Source of the DNA: JAWOGN01 sp046496815
GTDB lineage: Bacteria; Desulfobacterota; DSM-4660; Desulfatiglandales; Desulfatiglandaceae
Assembly: GCA_046496815.1 (NCBI GenBank)
Contig: JAWOGN010000391.1
Span: 1 to 14,896 of the forward strand
Direction of reading: 5' to 3'
Length of the DNA stretch: 14,896 nt
Of this stretch, positions 1-5,720 are shown piece by piece. How positions within the stretch are numbered: position 1 is the stretch's first letter; every line of letters starts with the position of its first letter. The translations under genes and the position numbers were made by a program. The notes beneath the pieces are model-generated. The model searched no databases, was not told the DNA's origin, and worked only from the letters and a program-made list of their open reading frames with translations.

Positions 1-1431
1 GCCGAAAGGGGGCTGCAGCGGATGCCGGAAAAACGCCGTCCCGGACTGACGCCTATCTCGCATCGTTTGCAGGGAGTGCCGCAAAACCGGATCAGGCCAA
101 ATAGATCCTCTCCCATCTTTATGGTAGCATAACGCCCCGCCCAATGGTCGGAAATCCTTTACGATTCTCAGGGTTTTGATGCCCGATGTTATTTGCCGCT
201 TTTCCCTGGCCCGAATTGCCTTTTGCACTCCTGACATCCTGCGGATCCAGGGATCTGAGTTACGGATATCTCCGGGCAATCTTAGGGTTGCAAGCCGGGC
301 ATCTTCCTTTGTGGGATATGTGCCGTAAAGTAATTGGTACCATGGTTTGTTATTGAAAGTGGATCGATAATAGGCAATTTCATTATGCTCCAGCAATTGA
401 TATTCATTGATGAACTTAAGCAGGTACAATTCATTATAAGCGCCCATTATCTGGATAGTATAATCAGCAGGATCTCTGGATAAAAGCCAATCTTCCCGGC
501 GCACGGTTCTTGCCCCTGACTTCGCTCTGCCTGCCAAGACAGGTGTCTTCAGTGTTGGTTCCACGGCCTTTTGCGATGCTGCGTTGGATTGCGAGGGTTT
601 TCCCGACGCTGCTTTGCCCTTTGTAGCGGGAGCTGTTTTCATAACCGTGCTTTTTCCTTCGCTTTTTCCAAATGACGGAGTGGAATCCTCAGTTTTTCTT
701 CTGCCGATGCCCGGCCTTTCAGTATTTTCAATCTTGCCGGGAGGTGTGTGCCCTTCGCTATGATGTATGTTTTCAGAGTGTTCAGCGCTGTCGGTCTCTC
801 CGGTTCGAAAAGGCCTGGAGGCTTTATTTGTTGCCTCTTTGGAAAGAACTCTAGATGTTTCTGCAGTCGCAGTGCCGGCGAGCAGCCTATCATTGACATC
901 GGCTGCTATCCGGTTGATGATCGTGATGATGTCGCCGCGATCCGTTCCCTCTTCCAAGAAGGTCATGGGAGGTTTGCCGCCCGCAACATCCACCATTTGG
1001 GTATCGACGCTCACACCGTTGCCCAATACGGTTACGCTGCCGAAAATAACAAAATCCGCTGTGAGGTGGTTACCGATTTCACGGGCGATGGTCTCACTGT
1101 TTGCTTCAGACGTTGCTCTGGATTTTGCGACTGCCGCAACCTCGCGCTTGTTAAGGACCTCTATGTTGTCTCCTTTTGATAAGCGCGAGATTAGCATCGC
1201 AAGGATACCTTCTTTCAAAAAAGATAAACTTTTTTCGGCATGGATCTCAAATGGCAAAATGGCGATACGTGTTGGGGCGAGGGTACCCGAAGAAGTACAA
1301 AAAGATGGCGCCATAAGAACTAAACTTAAGCAAAATAGAGCTGAGATAGCAAAAGGCATGATACACTTGAACAAGGTTTTTTTGATCCGTGAGCCCTCAC
1401 AATTATGAGCGTTGGATGCGACGGATGCCAT
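1..1431 (-). CDS. Secreted protein with TolB/CsgG-like N-terminal domain and SPOR domain (3' end outside window)
   Basis: This frame is open from about 1431 down to base 1 without a stop, so the 3' end is missing. The first 50 or so residues form a Sec-type signal: an IKK basic stretch, then a hydrophobic run ending near PSFC. Residues about 55-165 open with RIAILPFEIHAEKSLSFL and continue with FVIFGSVTVLGNGVSVD and a VDVAGGKP motif. This resembles the TolB/CsgG/FlgO-like N-terminal domain found in several deltaproteobacterial secreted proteins (recalled, not searched). Residues about 170-320 are a low-complexity Ser/Thr/Lys/Pro linker. Residues about 323-409 look like a SPOR domain (DYTIQIMGAYNELYLLKFIN, then PWYQLLYGTYPTKEDAR), a fold that binds denuded peptidoglycan. 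The last 65 or so residues look unlike protein and may follow a frameshift. The start is uncertain: ATGs lie at 1431 and 1359, and the upstream one keeps the basic n-region. The gene is divergent from ompH. Confidence 0.72.
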   Translation of the reverse strand, partial: MASVASNAHNCEGSRIKKTLFKCIMPFAISALFCLSLVLMAPSFCTSSGTLAPTRIAILPFEIHAEKSLSFLKEGILAMLISRLSKGDNIEVLNKREVAAVAKSRATSEANSETIAREIGNHLTADFVIFGSVTVLGNGVSVDTQMVDVAGGKPPMTFLEEGTDRGDIITIINRIAADVNDRLLAGTATAETSRVLSKEATNKASRPFRTGETDSAEHSENIHHSEGHTPPGKIENTERPGIGRRKTEDSTPSFGKSEGKSTVMKTAPATKGKAASGKPSQSNAASQKAVEPTLKTPVLAGRAKSGARTVRREDWLLSRDPADYTIQIMGAYNELYLLKFINEYQLLEHNEIAYYRSTFNNKPWYQLLYGTYPTKEDARLATLRLPGDIRNSDPWIRRMSGVQKAIRAREKRQITSGIKTLRIVKDFRPLGGALCYHKDGRGSIWPDPVLRHSLQTMRDRRQSGTAFFRHPLQPPFG

Positions 1432-1477
1432 CTCGCACGCAGCTATGTTCGGCATCTCTGCCCATCTCGATCGAAGT

Positions 1478-1568
1478 TTCCGGGAAGAAAACACCAATTT
1501 AACACAACAAAAAACATATCCTAACACTCTACTCACTATCGTAATGTCGAATCAAACCCTTCCGGGAA
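1478..1568. repeat. Two copies of the palindrome TTCCGGGAA
   Basis: TTCCGGGAA occurs at 1478-1486 and again at 1560-1568, 82 bases apart start to start. Each copy is a 4-bp inverted repeat around a central base. Their position between divergent genes would suit an operator pair, but that is inference and two 9-mers can recur by chance. Confidence 0.35.
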
Positions 1569-1589
1569 ATGGAGCCGAGGTTCGGATTT

Positions 1590-1639
1590 GTAAACTCCAT
1601 GCTCTCTTGCCAGTCTTTCTGAGCTCATGCCGAGTTTAC
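1590..1639 (+). promoter_or_regulatory. Imperfect hairpin in the ompH leader
   Basis: GTAAACTC at 1590-1597 is matched by GAGTTTAC at 1632-1639. Just inside, CATG and CTC pair with GAG and CATG across small bulges. The structure ends about 90 bases before the ompH start and no T-tract follows, so it is not an intrinsic terminator. It could be an mRNA leader structure or a protein-binding palindrome; function is unknown. Confidence 0.4.
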
Positions 1640-1730
1640 GCTCATCAGGAAGACAAAGCGAACAAATTGGATGATGCTATGAAGTCATATACCCGCTTTT
1701 TCTTAAACCAAACACAGAAAGGAGTCAGCA

Positions 1731-2252
1731 ATGTATTTTCGGTCCAGAAACGCACTCTTGATTGTTGTGTTTTCTTTTTTGATCCAAAGCTGTTTTTTGG
1801 TTTCCGACTCGGAGGCGAAAGTCGGGTACATCAATTTGCAGCGCCTGGTAACGGAATCCAAGCTGGGCCAAGATGCCAGGGCAGTCATCAAAGGCATGCG
1901 CCAGGAAAAGGAAAACGAGGTGCTCGAAAAAATGCAGGAGATCAAACTGATGCAATCGCAGTTTGAGATACAGAGAAGCAAAATGACCCTGGAAGCGCAG
2001 CGGGAAAAAATAGCAGAAATCCAGAAAGCCAACAAAGAATACAAACGCCTCGTCGCTGATTCCAAAGAAGATATTGCCCGTGAAGACCGTGAGCTGGTTG
2101 CGATTATCCTTGAAAAAGCGGACGGTGTATTGAGAGAAGTTGCGAAACGGAGAAAGTTCACGATCATATTGAAAGATCCCAACGTCCTTGCCTTTTTGGA
2201 TGAAAAAGTAGACATCACCGACGAGGTGATCAAAGAACTGAATGCGCAATAG
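1731..2252 (+). CDS. OmpH/Skp-like periplasmic protein
   Basis: The 173-residue product has a signal peptide with a basic start (MYFRSR), a hydrophobic core to about residue 24, and likely cleavage after SEA at residue 29. The mature protein begins KVGYINLQRL, the usual opening of the OmpH/Skp family. A long charged coiled coil follows at about residues 45-120, matching the tentacle-like arms of Skp. The C-terminus (FTIILKDPNVLAFLDEKVDI) returns to the small beta body, with the ITDEVIKELN ending typical of the family. Skp-like proteins are trimeric periplasmic holdases for unfolded outer-membrane proteins. The start is supported by AAAGGAG a few bases upstream. The stop codon overlaps the ribosome-binding site of the next gene, so the two form an operon. 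LIQSC at residues 17-21 is a poor lipobox because it has Gln at -2. Confidence 0.88.
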   Translation: MYFRSRNALLIVVFSFLIQSCFLVSDSEAKVGYINLQRLVTESKLGQDARAVIKGMRQEKENEVLEKMQEIKLMQSQFEIQRSKMTLEAQREKIAEIQKANKEYKRLVADSKEDIAREDRELVAIILEKADGVLREVAKRRKFTIILKDPNVLAFLDEKVDITDEVIKELNAQ

Positions 2253-2256
2253 GTGG
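2251..2256 (+). promoter_or_regulatory. Ribosome-binding site for the TIGR03790-family gene
   Basis: AGGTGG overlaps the ompH TAG stop and lies 4 or 7 bases before two adjacent TTG codons (2261 and 2264). No ATG lies at a suitable distance, which supports a TTG start and translational coupling to ompH. Confidence 0.55.
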
Positions 2257-2260
2257 CCAA

Positions 2261-3400
2261 TTGTTGGCAAATAGAACGATTTCAATGTTGTTTTGGCAGC
2301 AGCTATTCGGACTATTCTTCTTCATCGCGCCTGCTTTGGCCCTCGAAGCCGATGAAATATTGGTCATTGCCAACAAAAAGGAAGAACAGGGTGTCCGTCT
2401 GGCTCATTTCTACATGCAAAAACGAAACATCCCGACGAGCAACCTCCTCATTATTGAGACTACCCGTAACGAAACCTGCTCTCGGGTGCAGTACGAAAAG
2501 GAAATCAGAAACCCGCTCAGGCTTTTCCTGAAGCAGCACCCGGCCCTAAACCGGACAATCCGCTGTTTGGTATTGATGTACGGCATGCCGCTCAAGATAT
2601 CTTCGTCCGATCCCAATGCCGGCAACCGACACACGATGGGGGCATCGGTGGATTCAGAAATTGCGCTTGCACGGGCTGAAGACTACGCGCTGGAAGGATG
2701 GATTCTCAACCCTTTTTTCTACGGGTTTCAGAAAAGAAAACTGCCCATCAAAAAAGATGCGGTTTTCATGGTCGGCCGCATTGACGGCGCCTCGGCAGCT
2801 ATTGCCAAGAGGATTGTCACCGACAGTATCCAAGCGGAAAAAGCCGGCCTTTCAGGCATGGCTTTCTTCGATGCCCGATGGCCGTTACCGGAATCGAAGC
2901 CGTCGCAGGAAAACGGATATGCTTTTTATGACTACGCGATACATCACGCCGCACAGATAATTGAGAAGACGAACCGAATTCCAGTCGTCATCGATGAAAG
3001 AAGTGAACTGTTTAAAACCGGCAGCGGCTTAAGAGCAGGATTGTACTGCGGCTGGTACAGCGTTGCCAGGTACGTGGATGCGTTTGAGTGGCAAAAAGGC
3101 TCCGTCGGATATCACATCGCCAGTCATGAATGCACGACTCTAAAAAAGCCGGAGAGCCGGGTTTGGTGCAAAGAGATGCTCGAAAAGGGTGTCGCAGCGA
3201 CCATCGGGCCGGTTGCCGAGCCCTATGTTGAGGCATTCCCCCTGCCCGACATCTTTTTCAGCTTCCTGGTCGACGGATATTTGAGCTTGTCCGAATGCTA
3301 TTTCTTAAGTACCCCGTTTTTGTCATGGCAAATGGTGTTGGTCGGCGACCCCCTGTATCGGCCGTTTTACACAAAGCGCCGCATGACTTCATCCAAATGA
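2261..3400 (+). CDS. TIGR03790 family protein (function unknown, exosortase-associated family)
   Basis: The product has 379 residues with an N-terminal signal peptide (a hydrophobic FGLFFFIAPALA segment, then mature EADEILVIANKK). Conserved-looking blocks are RCLVLMYGMPLKI, GWILNPFFYG, VGRIDGASAAIAKRI, GLYCGWYSVARYVDAFEW, VGYHIASHEC and SWQMVLVGDPLYRPF. I recognise this set as the TIGR03790 family. As I recall, that family is sporadically distributed and reported only in genomes carrying exosortase homologs; its activity is unknown. The LYCGW and YHIASHEC blocks supply Cys and His residues that could belong to a hydrolase site, but this is only a guess. The start is TTG at 2261 or 2264; an ATG at 2285 would lose the basic n-region (ANR) of the signal peptide. 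The gene follows ompH directly and runs toward the small minus-strand paralogs. Confidence 0.85.
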   Translation: MLANRTISMLFWQQLFGLFFFIAPALALEADEILVIANKKEEQGVRLAHFYMQKRNIPTSNLLIIETTRNETCSRVQYEKEIRNPLRLFLKQHPALNRTIRCLVLMYGMPLKISSSDPNAGNRHTMGASVDSEIALARAEDYALEGWILNPFFYGFQKRKLPIKKDAVFMVGRIDGASAAIAKRIVTDSIQAEKAGLSGMAFFDARWPLPESKPSQENGYAFYDYAIHHAAQIIEKTNRIPVVIDERSELFKTGSGLRAGLYCGWYSVARYVDAFEWQKGSVGYHIASHECTTLKKPESRVWCKEMLEKGVAATIGPVAEPYVEAFPLPDIFFSFLVDGYLSLSECYFLSTPFLSWQMVLVGDPLYRPFYTKRRMTSSK

Positions 3401-3489
3401 GATTTCATTGGCGCCTCTTTTGTCCTAAAGAAGGAAGATACATCGGAGAATCCGGGATATAAGCAACCCAGTGAAGGGCGGCGCTGCGC

Positions 3490-3687
3490 TCAATTCGAGT
3501 CTTCATCTTTGTTAAATACTTCCTCAAACTTCTCAATACGGCCCACATTTCCCTGGGTGAAATTGACTCTGATAAAGCCGTTAAAGCCGGCATCGTCAAA
3601 CTTCTCCAGGTAATCGATGAACCGGGTGAGCTTGTCGGTCTTGTTCCGTTTTGGTTTGGACAGCGGTTTCATTGGATTTTTCGGCAT
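3490..3687 (-). CDS. Small hypothetical protein, paralog of the 68-aa protein
   Basis: The product has 65 residues: a Lys/Pro-rich N-terminus (MPKNPMKPLSKPKRNKTDK), a short helix (LTRFIDYLEKFDDAG), and FNGFIRVNFTQGNVGRIEKF followed by EEV. The second half matches its neighbour at 3842-4048 in the pattern F-x-G-(hydrophobic)-(K/R)-V-N-(aromatic)-x-x-G-x-(hydrophobic)-x-(R/S)-I-E-x-F-E-E. The G-x-I-x-V...G-x-I-x-x-I-E layout is loosely like the YezD/DUF2292 small proteins, which I offer only as a lead. The start is chosen for the GGGGAGA ribosome-binding site 8 bases upstream; longer in-frame starts run back into the terminator upstream. It is convergent with the TIGR03790-family gene. No function can be assigned. 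Confidence 0.7.
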   Translation of the reverse strand: MPKNPMKPLSKPKRNKTDKLTRFIDYLEKFDDAGFNGFIRVNFTQGNVGRIEKFEEVFNKDEDSN

Positions 3688-3745
3688 CTGATTTGTCTCC
3701 CCAATGAAATGGATAGGTATGGGTTGCCGGAGATAAAACCGATTC

Positions 3746-3788
3746 AAAAAAAGCCCGCAAAACACCTGCATGAGAGTCTGCGGGCTTT
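3746..3788 (-). terminator. Rho-independent terminator downstream of the 68-aa gene
   Basis: Read on the minus strand, AAAGCCCGCA (3788-3779) pairs perfectly over 10 bp with TGCGGGCTTT (3759-3750) around a 19-base loop, and the T run continues to about 3746. It lies 54 bases after the stop of the 68-aa gene and before the 65-aa gene, so the two paralogs should have separate transcripts or an attenuated one. On the plus strand no T-tract follows, so it works mainly in the minus direction. Confidence 0.85.
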
Positions 3789-3841
3789 CTGGTATCCGCT
3801 TCAATTGGATCAGCAAAGCACCCCGGAGTTTGACGATGCTT

Positions 3842-4048
3842 CTATTTCAAGATTTCTTCGAACGTCTCGATGCTGCGGATTTGTCCCCACGCATAATTCA
3901 CCTTGACATATCCGGTAAACTTTTTCTCTTTGAAGGTCTTGAGCAATACAATCAGATCTCGGAGCCTGTTTGTCCCGGGTTTGCTCTCAACCATTGAAAC
4001 TTGGCAGTTTTTATCGGTTTTTAAAGCATTCATCTCATTCAAGTGCAT
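3842..4048 (-). CDS. Small hypothetical protein, paralog of the 65-aa protein
   Basis: The product has 68 residues: a polar N-terminus (MHLNEMNALKTDKN), a helix (RLRDLIVLLKTFKEKK), then FTGYVKVNYAWGQIRSIETF followed by EEILK. The C-terminal block aligns without gaps to the 65-aa protein encoded at 3490-3687. The start is placed at 4048, where TTGGAGACAAA precedes the ATG; the paralog has a similar TTGGGGAGACAAA leader, so coding region and leader may have been duplicated together. No signal peptide or membrane segment is visible, so it is probably cytoplasmic. A strong terminator follows. I do not know its function; resemblance to YezD/DUF2292 proteins is weak and unverified. Confidence 0.72.
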   Translation of the reverse strand: MHLNEMNALKTDKNCQVSMVESKPGTNRLRDLIVLLKTFKEKKFTGYVKVNYAWGQIRSIETFEEILK

Positions 4049-4109
4049 TTTGTCTCCAATTAATAAGTGCGACACATTAGAAAAACATTAGGATGAAATA
4101 AGTGTTCAA

Positions 4110-4229
4110 TTAAAGGGATGCAAGAGATCGCTCATCAGTCAATACCCGCAAAATCTCCTGGGCGGTAAACCCCTGCCGAGCAAATCCCTGAATTCGCCTC
4201 TCTGGCCGCATGAACCAGCCATCCGGCAT
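4110..4229 (-). CDS. Possible short reading frame or gene remnant (39 aa)
   Basis: The frame runs from ATG at 4229 to TAA at 4110 and starts 2 bases after the stop of the preceding short frame. Its second half (RIQGFARQGFTAQEILRVLT) has the regular amphipathic look of a real helix-turn-helix-like segment. There is no good ribosome-binding site. It could be translated by coupling, or be the decayed tail of a gene whose earlier parts lie in other frames upstream. No homology is recognised. Confidence 0.3.
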   Translation of the reverse strand: MPDGWFMRPERRIQGFARQGFTAQEILRVLTDERSLASL

Positions 4230-4231
4230 CT

Positions 4232-4471
4232 TTAATGCAAATCAAAGATGGCGGCGTACTCAAAAGGGAGATCAAAGGCCCGAAGGGGTGGAGGCTTCCC
4301 GAGACGCCGTTTTTTTTGAGGGACGGTCCTTGGTGCAGAGGCTCTGCGGTCGTCATCCAAGAGCTTTCTCAAATAGTTTTGCCACCCTCGCAAAGATGCA
4401 CGAACATCCGAGAAGCTTTTAAAGAAATAGGCGGAAGAATTCTGCGGTGTGAGCGCCCCCATGCGCTGCAT
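4232..4471 (-). CDS. Possible short reading frame or gene remnant (79 aa)
   Basis: The ATG at 4471 lies 2 bases after the stop of the 51-aa frame, and the frame's own stop lies 2 bases before the ATG at 4229. The product is basic and includes AYFFKSFSDVRASLRGWQNY, a plausible helix, then a Lys/Arg/Pro-rich middle. No domain is recognised and codon choice gives no clear support. It is either a small coupled gene or part of a frameshifted remnant. Confidence 0.3.
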   Translation of the reverse strand: MQRMGALTPQNSSAYFFKSFSDVRASLRGWQNYLRKLLDDDRRASAPRTVPQKKRRLGKPPPLRAFDLPFEYAAIFDLH

Positions 4472-4473
4472 GG

Positions 4474-4629
4474 TCAGATGTGGGGAGGGATCGACATGTG
4501 TCTTTTGCTTTTCATGAGCGATACGAACTGCCGGCGGTGCGTTCGTAGTGCTTTATGCGTGGCTTTCAGAGTATTGATCCGGCGGGTTAAATTCTGGTTG
4601 CGCACGCGCTCTTTTTCTAATAGCTCCAT
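4474..4629 (-). CDS. Possible 51-aa coiled-coil frame, in frame with the upstream ATPase
   Basis: The ATG at 4629 follows the TAG stop of the ATPase gene by 9 bases and is in the same reading frame. The peptide (MELLEKERVRNQNLTRRINT, then LKATHKALRTHRRQFVSLMK and a short tail) is basic and coiled-coil-like, much like the C-terminal coiled coil of the ATPase just before the stop. No ribosome-binding site is evident. It may be a coupled small protein, or an extension of the ATPase cut off by a nonsense mutation. Confidence 0.4.
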   Translation of the reverse strand: MELLEKERVRNQNLTRRINTLKATHKALRTHRRQFVSLMKSKRHMSIPPHI

Positions 4630-4638
4630 CAGGTGAGT

Positions 4639-5625
4639 CTATTGACCGTTCTTGTTGTTTTCCCGCTGCTCATCCCAGGCCTTCATCCGATTCATCAACA
4701 GCATGTTCAAATCATAAATTTGTTGTTGAAGCAGCTCTATTTGTTTCCGGAGCCCATTTTTGTGCTCCATGTCCGGCATGGCTATCCCTTGAGCACTCCT
4801 ATCTTGAGTGCGGGTCTCCAGACCCACACCAAAATCATCTTTGATGATTTGTCTGACGATATCTTTCCCGATCACTTCAGCGCGGTCTGCAAGACCGTAA
4901 ACCATTGCCGCCTCACAGGCCACGTTAATCGAGCGCGGAATTCCCTTTGAAAGGTCGTAAATCAGGTCAATAGCCTCCGGTTCGAAAAGATCCGGACTCC
5001 CCCCCGCCTTGCTCAATCGAAACGCGATATATTCTCCTGTTTCTTCACGGTTCAATCCGGTCAGGTGATATCTGACGGCAATTCGTTGGGCAAACTGTTG
5101 AAGGGAAGGTTGCCTTAGCTTCTGGATCAGCTCGGGTTGTCCCACCAGCATCATCTGAAGCAGACTTTGATCCGCAGTCTGCAGGTTGGACAGCATCCGG
5201 ATTTCTTCCAGGGCTTCCGCCTGCAGATTCTGGGCCTCATCGATGATGAGGAGAATCCGTTTTGCTGCTGCATACTTATCGATCAGAAAGTGATACAGTG
5301 TGTTCAGGGCACGGGCTTTGTACCCGGATTCAAAGGACAGTCCAAATGCGACCAACACCATTTCCAAAAGCTCATTGGCGGAAACATTGGTGTTAAATAT
5401 GACCGCCCCTTCGGTATTCTCACCGAAATGATTCTGGATGTATTTGATCAAGGTCGTTTTGCCGGACCCGATCTCTCCGGTCAGCAAGATGAATCCCAGG
5501 TTTTGTGTCAGTCCATAGTCCAAATGGGTCAACGCCCGTTTATGCGTAACGCTTTTATACAGGTATGCCGGATTGGGCACGATTTGAAATGGCGATTCCT
5601 TCAAGCCGTAAAACTTTTCATACAT
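4639..5625 (-). CDS. ExeA-like AAA ATPase (XrtA-associated type), coiled-coil C-terminus
   Basis: The product has 328 residues and starts MYEKFYGLKESPFQIVPNPA, the standard opening of ExeA/GspA-type ATPases and of the PEP-CTERM-locus ATPase subfamily (TIGR03015, as I recall). Walker A is GEIGSGKTT at residues 50-58 and Walker B is LLIIDEAQ at 125-132. A sensor-like VGQPEL motif and an arginine-rich RIAVRYHLTGL follow, with a winged-helix-like lid ending near residue 265 (KGIPRSINVACEAA). The remaining 60 residues end in a coiled coil (QIELLQQQIYDLNMLLMNRM). ExeA proteins couple ATP hydrolysis to assembly of secretion complexes through the inner membrane; the job of the PEP-CTERM type is unproven. 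No transmembrane helix is visible. The upstream AGGT is a weak ribosome-binding site. It is a tandem duplicate of the next gene upstream, most residues matching over the ATPase part. The TAG stop has an open in-frame continuation (see 4474-4629). Confidence 0.88.
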   Translation of the reverse strand: MYEKFYGLKESPFQIVPNPAYLYKSVTHKRALTHLDYGLTQNLGFILLTGEIGSGKTTLIKYIQNHFGENTEGAVIFNTNVSANELLEMVLVAFGLSFESGYKARALNTLYHFLIDKYAAAKRILLIIDEAQNLQAEALEEIRMLSNLQTADQSLLQMMLVGQPELIQKLRQPSLQQFAQRIAVRYHLTGLNREETGEYIAFRLSKAGGSPDLFEPEAIDLIYDLSKGIPRSINVACEAAMVYGLADRAEVIGKDIVRQIIKDDFGVGLETRTQDRSAQGIAMPDMEHKNGLRKQIELLQQQIYDLNMLLMNRMKAWDEQRENNKNGQ

Positions 5626-5679
5626 GGTTTGGACCTATCGGGTGATTTCCGCCGGTCTAAAAATTCAAGAATATCAGTT

Positions 5680-5720
5680 TTAGCCCTCCCAATCCCCTTA
5701 CCTTTCAACCACAGGGCTAA
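5680..5720 (-). repeat. Inverted repeat spanning the stop codon between the two ATPase genes
   Basis: TTAGCCCT (5680-5687) and AGGGCTAA (5713-5720) form a perfect 8-bp inverted repeat around a 25-base spacer. The TAG stop of the FN3-fused ATPase lies inside the first arm as transcribed. On the minus strand AAACTG follows, not a T-tract, so this is not an intrinsic terminator. It could stabilise the 3' end or tune expression between the two genes. Confidence 0.4.

Larger units (their letters stand above)
1432..1730. other. Divergent intergenic region between the SPOR gene and ompH
   Basis: This 299-bp AT-rich stretch separates two divergent genes and so should carry both promoters. It holds two copies of the odd palindrome TTCCGGGAA and an imperfect hairpin close to ompH, both listed separately. 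An AAAGGAG ribosome-binding site lies about 6 bases before the ompH ATG. I could not pick a convincing sigma-70 or sigma-54 promoter on either strand. Confidence 0.6.

Noticed and set aside
639..899. 86-codon minus-strand frame
   Set aside because: It is out of frame with, and lies inside, the SPOR-protein gene on the same strand.
767..1408. 213-codon plus-strand frame, and the overlapping frame at 748-1179
   Set aside because: The opposite strand encodes a recognisable secreted TolB/CsgG-like plus SPOR protein over the same bases. The plus frames show no domain and are its shadows.
1667..1693. Possible promoter for ompH, TTGGAT with TATACC
   Set aside because: The spacer is only 15 bases and both boxes are imperfect, so I did not call it.
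4235..4636. 133-codon plus-strand frame
   Set aside because: It shows no recognisable domain and no good ribosome-binding site. The minus strand here has more protein-like short frames coupled to the ATPase gene.
4639..4641. Pyrrolysine or other recoding at the TAG of the second ATPase
   Set aside because: TAG is used freely as a stop by other genes here (ompH-like, ATPase-FN3, BY-kinase-like, TPR, 68-aa gene), and no recoding signal is visible.
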